Below, piece by piece: positions 34,270 to 44,401 of a stretch of DNA of 64,000 nt. Every line of letters begins with the position of its first letter. Position 1 is the stretch's first letter. The translations under genes were made by a program, and so were the position numbers. The notes under the pieces were generated by a model. The model had not been told where the DNA came from and made no database searches. It worked only from the letters and a program-made list of their open reading frames with translations. Source of the stretch: Nitzschia sp. DOCU1 (Eukaryota > Bacillariophyta > Bacillariophyceae > Bacillariales > Bacillariaceae); assembly GCA_951394045.1 (NCBI GenBank), contig OX595996.1, forward strand, positions 372,001 to 436,000, given 5' to 3'.

Positions 34270-34932
34270 ATGCCTCGCTTCTTTGACGATTACTCCAATA
34301 CATACCTAACGCACGATAGTGCCGCTGGCCGTAAACAACAACGCCGAGGTTGGAAGTTTCGTGAGAATTTCAAGTTGCATTACGATGCCCACGTGGAAGA
34401 CTGGCGGAAAGGACACATGGGATTGGCATCGGCACAACAAGCTTACATGAAAGCCAAGGGAAAGGATGACCTCATGATTCCACCACTGCCACCGGGATGG
34501 AAAGAAGATGTGGATGATGTGACGGGAATTGCATTTTATTTCAATGATGCCACGGGAGAACGCACGTGGGTACGGCCAGGATTTATTCCTCCGCCACCCG
34601 GGCCACCACCACGAGGAGGACCCCCACCACCTGGATTTCGGGGACCTCCTGGAGGAGGAGGATTTCATCCAGGTGGTCCACCACCACCGGGCGCTGGTCC
34701 GCCCGGGGCACGCCCGCCGTTTTATGGAGGACCGCCAGGAGGAGGTCCGCCTCCGCCGTTTGCCATGGGGGGTCCACCACCACCTCCAGGAGTCATGGGA
34801 GGTCCGCCGCCGCCATTTCAAGGAGGTTTGGGAGGAGGTCCGCCTCCACCATTTCCTCCTGGTCAGTTTCAGCCACCGCCGGGTCAATATCCTCCGCCGG
34901 GCCCTCCTGGTGGACCACCAGGATATCGGTAG
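34270..34932 (+). CDS. U1-C-like protein lacking zinc ligands, with WW domain
   Basis: 220 residues. The first 46 follow U1 snRNP protein C closely ([17 protein letters not shown], then [20 protein letters not shown]). In U1-C this is a C2H2-type zinc finger; here the four ligand positions carry Asp6, Ser9, Gln24 and Phe30, so zinc should not bind. Residues about 83-112 form a WW domain ([31 protein letters not shown]). The rest is Pro/Gly-rich ([14 protein letters not shown]), as in U1-C tails. U1-C helps the U1 snRNP recognise the 5' splice site; a WW domain could bind Pro-rich splicing factors such as SF1. Whether this is the main U1-C or a derived paralogue is unknown. The start is the ATG giving MPRFF. 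Confidence 0.82.
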   Translation: MPRFFDDYSNTYLTHDSAAGRKQQRRGWKFRENFKLHYDAHVEDWRKGHMGLASAQQAYMKAKGKDDLMIPPLPPGWKEDVDDVTGIAFYFNDATGERTWVRPGFIPPPPGPPPRGGPPPPGFRGPPGGGGFHPGGPPPPGAGPPGARPPFYGGPPGGGPPPPFAMGGPPPPPGVMGGPPPPFQGGLGGGPPPPFPPGQFQPPPGQYPPPGPPGGPPGYR

Positions 34933-35108
34933 CTATGCTATGTAAAAGATTAATAGATCTAGTCTGTTTGGTTGTCATGTAATAGCTCTCTATAGTTGTA
35001 AACTGTTGCATTCCAGCGCGATAATGGCTTGTCCCACGTGTGCAAGTAGCAATGTTTTGTCTCTTGCACGAACTGGTGTCAAAGGCAAGGGATCCAAACA
35101 TGATAAAA

Positions 35109-35703
35109 TTACCACTTGTACTGTTCCCATTGATCCAGGAAAGCAGTGCCTTTTGTTTCAACCTCTTGAATAACTTTGGAGCTATCGCAATCCAGCATGG
35201 CTTGTTCCTTGCCATCCGGGGAAACCACCACCAGGGTCGGAATTCCGCTTCGGCGTTCGACCGATGGAAATAATGGCTTTTCCTTGCCAGCAAACACACC
35301 GAATTGCTCCTTCAAAGCATTCCTCAAAGGTGAATCAAAGGGAATTCGTAGCCAATCTCCATGCTTTTCTTTCATGTAATCATGACACTGTTCCATAGTG
35401 TCATCACTCGAAACGTAGACGACTTCAAAATCCTTGCCGTCTTCACTAGATTCTTCGTGCAAGACGCTCAGTAGCGGAGTAAATCGACGACAAGCACCAC
35501 CTGAGAAAGAGAATCACATTTGCCAGTCGGTGAGGTAATTGCCATTGAACTCAGTGCCACATCCCCTGGTGGCACAACCACCGCAACCGCCTGCAGGACT
35601 TACACCAACTCGAGGAAAAGTAGAGGACCACCAATTTTCCCGCCAACGTTGATTCATCCACTGGCTCTCCAGCTTTGCTTTCCAAGGCAGTCAAGAAGGG
35701 CAT
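35109..35703 (-). CDS. Nucleoredoxin/tryparedoxin-like thioredoxin-fold protein, two exons
   Basis: Exons 35703-35604 and 35500-35109 joined across a 103-bp intron (GTAAGT...TTCTCAG), 163 residues. Splicing rebuilds the active site: LVVLYFSSSWC plus GACRRFTPLL gives WCGAC, a C-x-x-C redox centre. Downstream, FEVVYVSSDDT, WLRIPFDS, FGVFAGK and GIPTLVVVSPDG are the typical nucleoredoxin blocks, with cis-Pro in GIPTL. It should reduce disulfides in the cytosol or an organelle. Start taken at MPFLTALES; an ATG 15 codons upstream (35748) would add a basic leader (SSRVLAASRLVNK) and could target mitochondria. Confidence 0.85.
35501..35603 (-). other. Predicted intron in the nucleoredoxin-like gene
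   Basis: One hundred and three bases, splitting the first active-site Cys codon (T|GT). Retention would read WCKSC and stop soon after. Confidence 0.88.
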
Positions 35704-36486
35704 CTTGTTCACCAGTCGAGAAGCTGCAAGAACTCGGGAACTTAGCATCCAGTGCTTTGAATTGCAACGATTCCAATGGGCGAAAGTCGATGGCGGCGAT
35801 GCGCTGAATTTGTATGGTGTTGGATTTTGGACGCAAGTTTTCCCGCCAAAAAATATCTCGACCGTACCAACCAGGATCGCATGAGTCGTTACGACCAACC
35901 GGAATCAAAAGCATGGTCTAAGGAATCTAGCGGTGTCACATTGCGCGTAAACATCTCGCGCTCGGGATTAACATTTGAATGAATCATGAATAATTGCAAT
36001 CATATTAGTCAAACTTGGAATCATTTTTTGGGCGCGATGATGTTTTCGCTCGATGCTATCACGGAAACGAAATCTCGGTCCGACCATGGACACCATTCTA
36101 TAGATCATTACTTCATCCAAACATTGTAGCTCAGTTATCTTTTTTGCACAGAGCTTTGAATATTGTTGATAGAGGCTTATGCAAAAAAGAGGTCTGAGAT
36201 ATTCATTTTTGAGAAAGAAATGGTGACATTCGAACAATGCGGCACGTTGTGCGCCACCGTCGGTCGGCTGCCAAAATTCAATGGAGTATGGATGACCCAT
36301 CTCTAATCTATTAGTACTATAGACAAATTACACATCTCCTAACTATTAGTACTAGATAAATTACATCTGGACGTTTCGTTCGGACGACGAACCGGAACAG
36401 ATCGGAGATGATTGACGCTTTCGGGTAACAAGAGGTGACTGCCGCCGGCAGTATCATCGTCAGCATCTTCGTCGTGTCCCTCGGTG
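35704..36486. other. Intergenic region
   Basis: About 780 bases; nothing supported. Part may be the 5' UTR of the nucleoredoxin-like gene. Confidence 0.45.
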
Positions 36487-36894
36487 ATGGACTCATTCGA
36501 GATGCTGCAGCAACCACCATTTGAATCAATCGGCATGCTTGGATTGGCAGCAGCATTGGACGCCATGGACTCCTCATATTCGCTTTTTCTCCATGCCGCC
36601 AATCAAATGCCGACTGACAGAAGCAGCATTATCGGGAACAAGCCGGCGTCTTGGTTGCTCCGCCCTCCGTCATTACTGCTAGACGATCCAACCACGATCC
36701 GCAATATTTTGGTAGACGAAGAAGAAGAGGTTGTGACGACGTTGCGATCAAAGGTCGATACTTTGCAGGGTGTAGTGCAAGAACTTCGTCATCAAACGGG
36801 AAGCGCTCCGAAAGCGCCTTCACGGGAGAAGTTCACTATTCTATCTTCCATGCACCAAGTTCGAGGGAATGTGGACTTCCATGTCGAAAAGTAA
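36487..36894 (+). CDS. Small hypothetical protein (doubtful)
   Basis: A 135-codon frame from ATG 36487. The end of it reads like coiled coil (NILVDEEEEVVTTLRSKVDTLQ, broken here for length) followed by a basic tail. On the other strand, a frame at 36339-36602 with an acidic low-complexity stretch (EGHDEDADDDTAGG) overlaps and is about as plausible. At most one is real, and the locus could be a gene remnant. No family recognised. Confidence 0.3.
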   Translation: MDSFEMLQQPPFESIGMLGLAAALDAMDSSYSLFLHAANQMPTDRSSIIGNKPASWLLRPPSLLLDDPTTIRNILVDEEEEVVTTLRSKVDTLQGVVQELRHQTGSAPKAPSREKFTILSSMHQVRGNVDFHVEK

Positions 36895-37511
36895 TTTTGT
36901 AATGGAAGTGGCTGATTGTCATGGTGTTGTTTCTGTCCCTCGTGTTGTATCATATCGTCGGTGACCGCGTGTCTTGACTAAATTCGCCACGGATATCGTC
37001 ATTCTTTTCGCGGTTCGGATGGGTCATTTTCGTACCGTCTGGCTTGGTACGAAAATGAGATGTTTACACGGGATTTGACACCGCTAGAATCGAATCGATC
37101 AATCAATCAAAAACCATTAAACTAGTAGTTAGATCCTCGCTGGTCGCTGCACGTACCCCCCAAGCACTCTATCCATCGGGCTACTCTCTTCTCGACCAAT
37201 GACTAGAAAGAGTATAGCATAATATAAAGGAGCTATTACTGGCTGCAAACTTGGTGGACACGTATTGTGGTGGGTGCCAGCTAGAAATTGATCCAACAAC
37301 AAGGTGCATCGCAGCGGTCGAACTAGATACTAAACAACCTCCCGGCTCGATTTTCTTTGTGGGTGCTACCTCCCTGGACGTGCACAACAAAAATATGAAA
37401 GTTTGCTCATGTATTTTGGAAGATGAGTTACCGAAGCAGGATGGAGTTGTCCCCCCAGCACAACATTGTGCCCCCCTTTGGTCCGAATGTCAAGTCTTTG
37501 TTGTTATCCCT
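36895..37511. other. Intergenic region with a perfect hairpin
   Basis: About 620 bases. Holds a 13-bp hairpin at 37024-37058. An open frame running rightward from 37251 overlaps the ArfGAP gene antisense and is not called. Confidence 0.55.
37024..37058. repeat. Perfect 13-bp inverted repeat (hairpin)
   Basis: Arms TCATTTTCGTACC (37024-37036) and GGTACGAAAATGA (37046-37058) are exact complements with a 9-base loop GTCTGGCTT. Lies about 450 bases downstream of the ArfGAP stop. It may act as an RNA hairpin or be the core of a small mobile element. Confidence 0.9.
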
Positions 37512-38273
37512 CTAAACTCCGAACTGGGCAAAGAAGTCATCCCCTGTACCACTGACGACAGGTTTAACTCCATTTCCTTTCGCTGTGGGGCTTGGCATTG
37601 GTACTTGTGGAGAAACAATGCTCTTTGGGGACGTGACAGGACTTGTCTCGAAGTGCATCATTGGTAAATCCGGCATGGGCTTGTTGTGACTGAAAAGGGC
37701 CGACTTTTGAAGGAAACGGGGACTTGTCTTGGTCGGTGTCAACAACATTGCCGGACTGTCTCCACTCTGCCCTATCGCGGCACCGAGCGATGATGGATTC
37801 CTTGTTCCACCAGGCGACTTTAGCTGTTGAGCATATTTTTTATGGACGTACTTGTCCGTCAAGAACTGCTTCCAACGCAGGGCATCTTCTTTAACGACAC
37901 CGTTTGGTGGCCTCGCGTCACCAAATTCCACCTTGGCGTGAGCGTTGCCCTTTGCTTTCATTTGATGGAGTTCGTCGGGGCCCCACCAGTCCGTGCACCC
38001 CTTGGGAAGGGAAATGTGCGTGCCCAAGGAGCGATGATGGGCACCACAGGTCATACATAGAAATACCCCAAGATTAACAGACGCCCAAATCGTGCCACGA
38101 ACACCACAGTCTGCACAAATGCTATTCTCGGGAAGATCGCGGATAGTATGCAATTCTTTGCGTAAGAGGGCCTCGTTCAATTCCATGAAGTCCTTGCGGT
38201 AATTGGTCCCCAACTTGCTGCGCCACATCACTGGCTGAGCTTGTTTTGTTTCTGATGTTGTCTTCTCCGTCAT
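37512..38273 (-). CDS. ArfGAP-domain protein
   Basis: GTPase-activating protein for Arf small G proteins in vesicle traffic; 253 residues, single exon. Zinc finger with exact spacing: CADC, 16 residues, CMTC (about residues 53-76), followed by GAHHRSLGTHIS, whose Arg is the catalytic finger position, then WWGPDELHQMKAKGN and a family-typical helix (RWKQFLTDKYVHKKY). The tail is Pro/Ser-rich and disordered, ending DDFFAQFGV, possibly an adaptor-binding peptide (FxxF-like). Family assignment is secure; subfamily is not. Confidence 0.92.
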   Translation of the reverse strand: MTEKTTSETKQAQPVMWRSKLGTNYRKDFMELNEALLRKELHTIRDLPENSICADCGVRGTIWASVNLGVFLCMTCGAHHRSLGTHISLPKGCTDWWGPDELHQMKAKGNAHAKVEFGDARPPNGVVKEDALRWKQFLTDKYVHKKYAQQLKSPGGTRNPSSLGAAIGQSGDSPAMLLTPTKTSPRFLQKSALFSHNKPMPDLPMMHFETSPVTSPKSIVSPQVPMPSPTAKGNGVKPVVSGTGDDFFAQFGV

Positions 38274-38938
38274 GATGCTTTGATTGGTAATGATAATGAT
38301 TGAATCTCAGACGGTTCTTGTTGTGTTGACACCGCATCCGCGACTTGAGCAACTCTACTGCCTTGAGTACGCTCCCCTTGCAAAGGCACGACTGGATCTT
38401 CTTTTTCTTTAGCCGTGTTTCGAGCAGTCGGACCAGTCGTCGACGCGTGCCTTTCTTGCCGCACTAATAGAGCATGACTTCTTCGGAACCACACGGCCAG
38501 CAGAATAAAGGACGTCTATGTAGCAGCTTCTTCGATAATTGAGGTAGAGAGTAGCCGCTACTAGTAACGGCATGGAAAGATCGTATTCTCGCCGGACGCC
38601 ATCGAATCTCGACCTGAGTCCTGGATCGACCACATGGACAAAACTTTTAGAAGTCTCGCAAAAGGTGGATCAATCCGATGGGTCCATTTATCGCTGCGGG
38701 GAATCGAATCGAATCGAACTCACTGCCGTCGGGAAGAATCCACGTAATAAAACGACATATTTACCAGGAAGCCAGTCATAGGAGGCATATCGGGAGAACC
38801 ACCACACAAAGACTTCCGTGGACCGACGAAGAACCATTTCTTGCCACCTTTTCATCTCACAATTTCTGAAGAGCTCCAATCGACAAGCAAGCGCCGATCC
38901 AACAAAACAAATCCATTACAGTTTTAAGAAGAACAAAC
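38274..38938. other. Intergenic, divergent promoter region
   Basis: About 665 bases between divergent starts; no gene or strong repeat. Confidence 0.45.
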
Positions 38939-40079
38939 ATGAAGTACACCGCTTTCTTTGCTGCCTCTACCTTGGCCGCCGTTTCGGCTCAAGCTAACAA
39001 CGCTCGCAACTTGGCCACACTTGCCGAAAAGTGGAACTCAGCCCGAGTTTGCCTGCGACTCGAACACGTTCAGTCTCACCTTTCCTGTGACTGATTTCAT
39101 CAACACGGGAATGGTAAAGTACACCTTGTGAACTGCCCCCGACTGTCAAGAGGGTGGTGTTTCGCTTGACGGTAGCGACGTTTGGCAATCTGTGGAACTT
39201 GCTGAGAGCCAGGCTCTCAAAGATGCCAACACCTTTGGCACCGGCGGTACTCAACTAGACAGTGGGGCATTTACTGGTCGCACCGCAACTGTCAATGCTG
39301 CCTTTGACCCCCAAACTGTCTCTTCCAATACGGATATCTACAGTGAACAAGTGATTGACAACCAGGTGACTGCCGAAATTCGTTCCTGCATTCGTGTATC
39401 CTTGTGGACCACCGTTGCGACTGTCACCACGCCCGTCGAAGTAAACTTTCTCGAGACTCTTGTGACACTCACTGTTGACTTGACGGATGGATTCGAGATT
39501 GGTGCCATTGACGTGGAAGCCAAGGACCGTCTCGTCCGTACTGCCAGCTTTGATGCTATCTCTCAGGCAGAAAAGGACCGACCCCGAAACCAAGGTGAAA
39601 TCATCCACATCTGCGTGACTCCCGAAGACGAAGCCCAAACTGATGGTATCTTTATGCGATCCGTCGATGACTTTACCTTTACCAAGGGAACTACCATCAA
39701 CCAACTTGCCATTGAAGGAAACCGTGAAGCCGGCAACTTGTTGACCAGTTATTCTTACACCGAGTGCGAAGGAAGTTTGGTCTGCCGATTCTCCACCATT
39801 TTGTTTGCTCAGTTCTATGCCAATCCCGGCGAAGTTACTGGACAAGGTGTTGCTTCGATGCAATTTAGAGACAACAAGACTGGAGCGACTCGTCGTCAAC
39901 TTCGTGCTGGCGATGAGGGCCGTGCCTTGAAAGACGGAGCCGGTGCTGCCGAGTTTGACTTGAACTTCCAAGTCGCCCAAGCCCCCGCACGAACGGGAAG
40001 TTCAGGTGCTGGATCTACCACCATGAGTGCTGCAGCCATGTCGTTGGCTGGTGTTGCTGCCATGGCTGCCATGTTGTAA
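38939..40079 (+). pseudogene. Secreted protein gene with frameshift and in-frame TGA
   Basis: ATG at 38939 opens a clear signal peptide (KYTAFFAASTLAAVSAQ). After about 35 residues the frame shifts by one base (between about 39000 and 39045), continuing as EFACDSNTFSLTFPVTDF and KYTL, then TGA at 39129-39131, then TAPDCQEGGVSLDGSDVWQS and 300 more residues to the stop at 40079. The body is Thr/Val-rich with several Cys, an RXL-type site (TRRQLRAGDEGRAL) and a hydrophobic C-terminal tail (AAAMSLAGVAAMAAML), as in GPI-anchored proteins. Same general design as the gene at 18577, though similarity between them is not obvious. A tiny intron starting GTAAAG at 39114 could remove the TGA but would be under 50 bases. 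Probably a recent pseudogene. Confidence 0.65.
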
Positions 40080-40249
40080 CTCGCTGAAACTTCAAATTGT
40101 TGCCTCAAGGGCGCGCGACTCATATTGCATAGAACCATAGAAACCTTCTGAATAGAAACTGAAACTGCTACATTTGCTGATTGAATGAGTCGTTGCCTTC
40201 TTGAATTAGGGCGTTGGAAGTATTCTTCCACCAAATTTTCAGCGGTAGT

Positions 40250-41526
40250 CTACTCTTTGTAACCCATTTGCTTCAGTAGCATCATGATAGGCTCATCTTC
40301 GAGAAAGGATAAAACGCCCGGAATGATCATTTCCGCCCCACTCTTGATTCGTCGTTCTCGTTTGAACTCGTCGGAGAGACCCTTCACAGACATTTCCATC
40401 GATCTCAATCCCACTTCATCATCCTCGCCATGATGTACGCAACAGCACGCCTTCCAAATAGCCAGTTCTAATAGAATGGCTCTCTCTAACAATGTCTTCA
40501 AGGCCTCACAAGTCATTTCCAGTTTGTCGCTGGCATCGAAATCGCGTTCGGGAACGCTCAGTCGTTCCAAGAACGTGTGCATATCATGTTTCCAATTCAA
40601 CAATCCCACTCGTTCCATCCGACCATGAATCATGGCCTGTAACAACAATTCAATCGATGACTGTTCTCTAGTATTTTCGGAGGATGGTTTTGGACAATGC
40701 AAGTACGCCACATGCAGGGGCAGTCGATCGGCACTATCTGGTAGCAAGACCGTTTTTTTGTCCACGTCATAGTGCAATAGGACGCGCAAGGAATTAGGAT
40801 GTAGGTTGCAACGACACGCCACATGCAATGGAACTTGCCCGTACATGCTATCCACGAATAATGTCTTTCGTTCTTTGGTAGTATCGCTTTCCAACAGCAT
40901 TTCAATGACTTGTGGGGGTGCATTATATCTTCAAAAATAATGGAAGGAAACCGTGTTCCACATGAGAGTCTCGCGATTGAAATGATACTGGTGCGCACAT
41001 GTCATTCTTGGACCTACCGACAAGCTGTATGAATTGGCAAGGAGCCATCGTATCGTGGAGTAAAGATCGTTTCCTTGGTTTCATCATATTCCAACAGCAA
41101 TTTGACCACTTCTGTATAATCCTTTCTAGAACAGGCCGTGTGAATGGGCAAATCTTCCCACTTGTCCTTGTGACGAACCGCCTGTCGTGTCGGTTCGTGC
41201 TGTAAAAAGAACCGAATCACTTCGACGGGAGCATTGGTATCACAGGCCAAATGCAAGGGATATCTGCCGGTATAACTTGGATCAAGGGGAGAAGTAGCAC
41301 CAATCGTCATGACCAAGGCTTGTTCCAAGGCCTCGGTGGAATATTGAGAAATCAACAGGGCCAAGTCACTCAATTGATCATCTACCGAGTATTGTATTTG
41401 CTGTTGAAAGGTCATACTACGGACTCGTAGCAATTGCTCGTCCAATTCAATGCGGAGCTTTTGCGCCTCGTCCAGATCAGCGCCAGCAGCTTCGGCATGT
41501 CCTGACGACGACAAAGCTGCTGACAT
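40250..41526 (-). CDS. Ankyrin-repeat protein, two exons
   Basis: Exons 41526-41018 and 40928-40250 joined across an 89-bp intron (GTAGGT...TTTGAAG), 395 residues. The N-terminus has a coiled segment (DEAQKLRIELDEQLLRV), then ankyrin repeats of the diatom style: YPLHLACDTNAPVEVIRFFL, LPIHTACSRKDYTEVVKLLL, SLPIHTACR|YNAPPQVIEMLL (across the intron), VPLHVACRCNLHPNSLRVLL, LPLHVAYLH. The C-terminal 120 residues are helical. Ankyrin repeats bind other proteins; no enzyme domain is present. The repeat consensus being restored across the intron supports the model. Partner unknown. Confidence 0.88.
40929..41017 (-). other. Predicted intron in the ankyrin gene
   Basis: Eighty-nine bases, phase 2, interrupting the Arg codon of an ankyrin repeat. 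Confidence 0.85.
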
Positions 41527-42005
41527 GACCCTACTCTAAAGAATCTTTGGAGCTTTTCGGTAGTTCGGAAAGAAGAAGTAGACTACTAATCCCAAGTGCG
41601 GTTTTGTCTTTGGAATACGGCAATGGAAATGGGATTGTGGTAGTACAGAGAGAGAAAAGATGCTCGAGCGATCGAATCGAATCTTTCCTGCCGCCGACGG
41701 CGAAACAGCGATCCAAGCGGGTTGAGGCCAGACGTCCGAATCCAAAATTTCGCTGCCACGTGTCAATCAACGACGTTTCGTGTTCGCCCGGCGTCAGGAA
41801 CAAAGTTATGGTCGGTCGAATCAGACAACTAGTGACTAAAGATGACTCGTGTATCAGGGAGTTACGACGTCATCGCCACTTTTTTGAGGAAAGAAGCTGA
41901 CGTTTTGAAGTTTTGGCCATGGTGAAAGGCAACACATAAACTTCCTCCAAAAAGAAGGTTGACAGCGAGGCCCATATGGCTGCAGGAACAACAAAATACT
42001 TCACA
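41527..42005. other. Intergenic, divergent promoter region
   Basis: About 480 bases between divergent starts; nothing supported. The AAA gene frame extends upstream to an ATG at 41976, giving ten extra residues. Confidence 0.45.
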
Positions 42006-44279
42006 ATGAGAAATGATGGAATTCAACGAATAGCCGCCAGTCTGCTACTGGTGGTGGCAGTGACGACGAGAAAGGAATCGTTGTCGTTTGCCCTTGTCCC
42101 AGCCGCCGTGGGTCGGTGGTCGTCACGGCCCACCAGAATCTTCCAAGCGACTATAGATGGTGATACATCCGTATTAGATGCACCAGCATCACCGGCGGAG
42201 CAAGAAGACAAGGAATCCAAGACAGATCGTGGCGTGTTTGAAAAGGTGGCGATTCGGCGAAATAACGAAACGGAAGAAGAATGGCTAGACGACGGCATTT
42301 CCATATTCGACATTGTCGCCGGACGAGCGGCTGCTTGTCTGGTGGAAAGTGACTTGCGAAGGGACGCCAAAGCGGGATATGGCAATGTAGTTTCATCGTC
42401 AGCCACCAACTGGATCAATGACGCGACGGCATTTGCGCTACAAAAGGCCTTTGATCGAGTCAAATTAAAGGTACGGCAAAAAAGGAATGGTCCGGAGATT
42501 CATCTTCGTCTGGTTTTAGATGTCTAATTGTCGTGATTCTAGCTTGCAGAAGAAAGGACGGGGTTAGATCGAGACGAAGCGTCTTCGTGGATTAGATGGA
42601 TGAAATCGGCACCTACACCTCTCATTGTCGACTTATCAAGGGAATTTAGGGAGGTGGCCAATGCAACAGTACCAGATGCGGATTTTCGAAGAATTGAACT
42701 AGATAGGGACGAATTCTTGACCAGGTTGGGATGTCGTCTCTTGCTTTTACCGTCTGGGTCGGCGTTGTCGACGCCTCTTTCGGAACCGCCCGCATCGGTC
42801 CTCTACGGTAAACTACTCTACGGAGGCGTTACTCGCTACCGACGACTGGTCACCAGCAATAGCAATCGAGTGGCACGCAAGGCTGGAGAACGAACGGATA
42901 TCAAAGTTTCGGCTGCGGAAAATATTCCTGCTTGGATTCAATATGGTGGCGCCGAACGCATGTACGAGAGTGTCGACATGGGCCCCGCAGGCGTCTTGGA
43001 AGTGATTCTTCTTCCTCGCGGCCAGCGCTTGCCCGACAAGTCATTAGGAGAGGATATGATGGTACAAAATCTCATGTGGAAGCCTCAAAGTGTATTTGGA
43101 ATAGTGGGTGTCAGCCCCAGCGGCGTAGTAGACGCAACCAACGACGAAATCGACTACGTTACAGGTTACACACCCATTTCTCAGTCTGGCAAAGAGCGCA
43201 ACGATGCTTTCCAGGCAGACTTTCAAACATCAGTGGGCGGCTTGCAGAAACAAATTGATGCAATTGTCCGCCGCGTATTGGATGGGCGAGTCATTCGTCC
43301 TGCACAAGAAGATGACAATGGGCTTGCAAACGACAAGACGTCGAGTGCTTTGGCCGCAGCCGCAATGGAATCAGAGGAACTGGCCGCTTTGGGGCTGACA
43401 CCCGTCCGTGGATTGTTGCTCTACGGGCCTCCTGGTACTGGAAAGACGCTACTAGCCCGACAAATTTCCCGTGCTTTGAGAGCTCGAACGCCCAAAATCG
43501 TTTCGGCGCCAGAACTTTTGGACCGATGGGTAGGTGGTTCGGAAAAACTCGTTCGGGGATTGTTCGCGGAGGCTGAGGCAGAGTTAGCGGCCTGCAATGG
43601 CGATCCGACAAGGAGTGCTTTGCATGTTATTGTAATTGATGAGATCGATGCTGTCTTTCGGCGGAGAAGTGCGGGTGAGGATTCTGGTGAGGCGACACGA
43701 GCAAGCGTTGTGAATCAGATCCTTGCAAAACTTGATGGGATCAACCAGATAGGGAACATTTTGTTGATCGGAATGACAAACCGTAGGGAGCTGCTCGACG
43801 AAGCCTTGCTACGACCAGGGCGGTTAGAAGTCCAAATCGAAGTGCCCTTGCCTGATAAGGAAGGACGGCGTGAGATTCTTCAAATCCACTTTGATGCACT
43901 CCGTCGCAAGGGCCGACTAAGCATGCCACTATGCCAAGCCATTGATGGCGTGCCACCTTCTGGCAGCAAGTTTGAGTCGTCTTTACTAGACAATAGTAGT
44001 AGTGCAGATGGCGAGGGCAGAATACGCAAGAGGGATGCTTTCAAAAGAGCCATTGCCAAGGCGTGGTCAGATGCTTCTTCTGTCGTGAGACCAACCTACG
44101 ATTTGGCCGCTGACATCAACACGGGTGGATTTTCTGGGGCGGATATTGCCGGATTGGTGCGATGCGCGGGATCATTGGCACTATCACGGGCCCGTCGAGA
44201 CGGTAACGGCGTCGACGGCCTGCTGATTACATTGGAAGATGTCAAGCAAGCTTTGAAAGAGGTGGGGCCATCGCCGTAG
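42006..44279 (+). CDS. NSF-like AAA+ ATPase with plastid-type leader, two exons
   Basis: Exons 42006-42470 and 42543-44279, intron 72 bp (GTACGG...ATTCTAG), 733 residues. Leader: hydrophobic signal ([13 protein letters not shown]), then SLSFALVP, close to the diatom ASAFAP plastid signature, then a basic Ser/Arg stretch. The single AAA module has Walker A GPPGTGKT, the NSF-type lead-in [23 protein letters not shown], Walker [12 protein letters not shown] and [20 protein letters not shown] with the two Arg fingers region. This order and wording match the D1 domain of NSF, the SNARE-disassembly ATPase, but D2 and a normal N domain are missing. A plastid membrane-fusion or remodelling role is inference. 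Confidence 0.87.
42471..42542 (+). other. Predicted intron in the NSF-like gene
   Basis: Seventy-two bases, phase 0, giving [18 protein letters not shown] nearby AG (42549) would change frame. Confidence 0.85.
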
Positions 44280-44401
44280 TTGCTGTATTAGTACCGTTTA
44301 GCTTTTGCGTCTATTCTATTTTGTTTGCGGCAAAGTGAACGGTTTCTTGTGTAGCTACATCCAACAGAGGGGAGACAGACCTCATTCGGCCGGCCCATTC
44401 C

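Noticed and set aside
34306..34887. Arg/Trp-rich minus-strand frame opposite the U1-C-like gene
   Set aside because: Produced by reading the Pro/Gly codon repeats backwards.
37251..37667. 138-codon plus-strand frame antisense to the ArfGAP 3' end
   Set aside because: No recognisable domain, and it overlaps a secure gene.
18845..39131. Selenocysteine as the explanation of the two in-frame TGA codons
   Set aside because: No convincing SECIS structure was seen by eye after the stops, and the second gene also has a frameshift, so decay is simpler. Kept only as something to test.
39255..39980. 241-codon minus-strand frame opposite the secreted-protein gene at 39 kb
   Set aside because: It is a shadow: the plus strand has signal peptide, conserved design and codon bias, while the minus frame has no domain.
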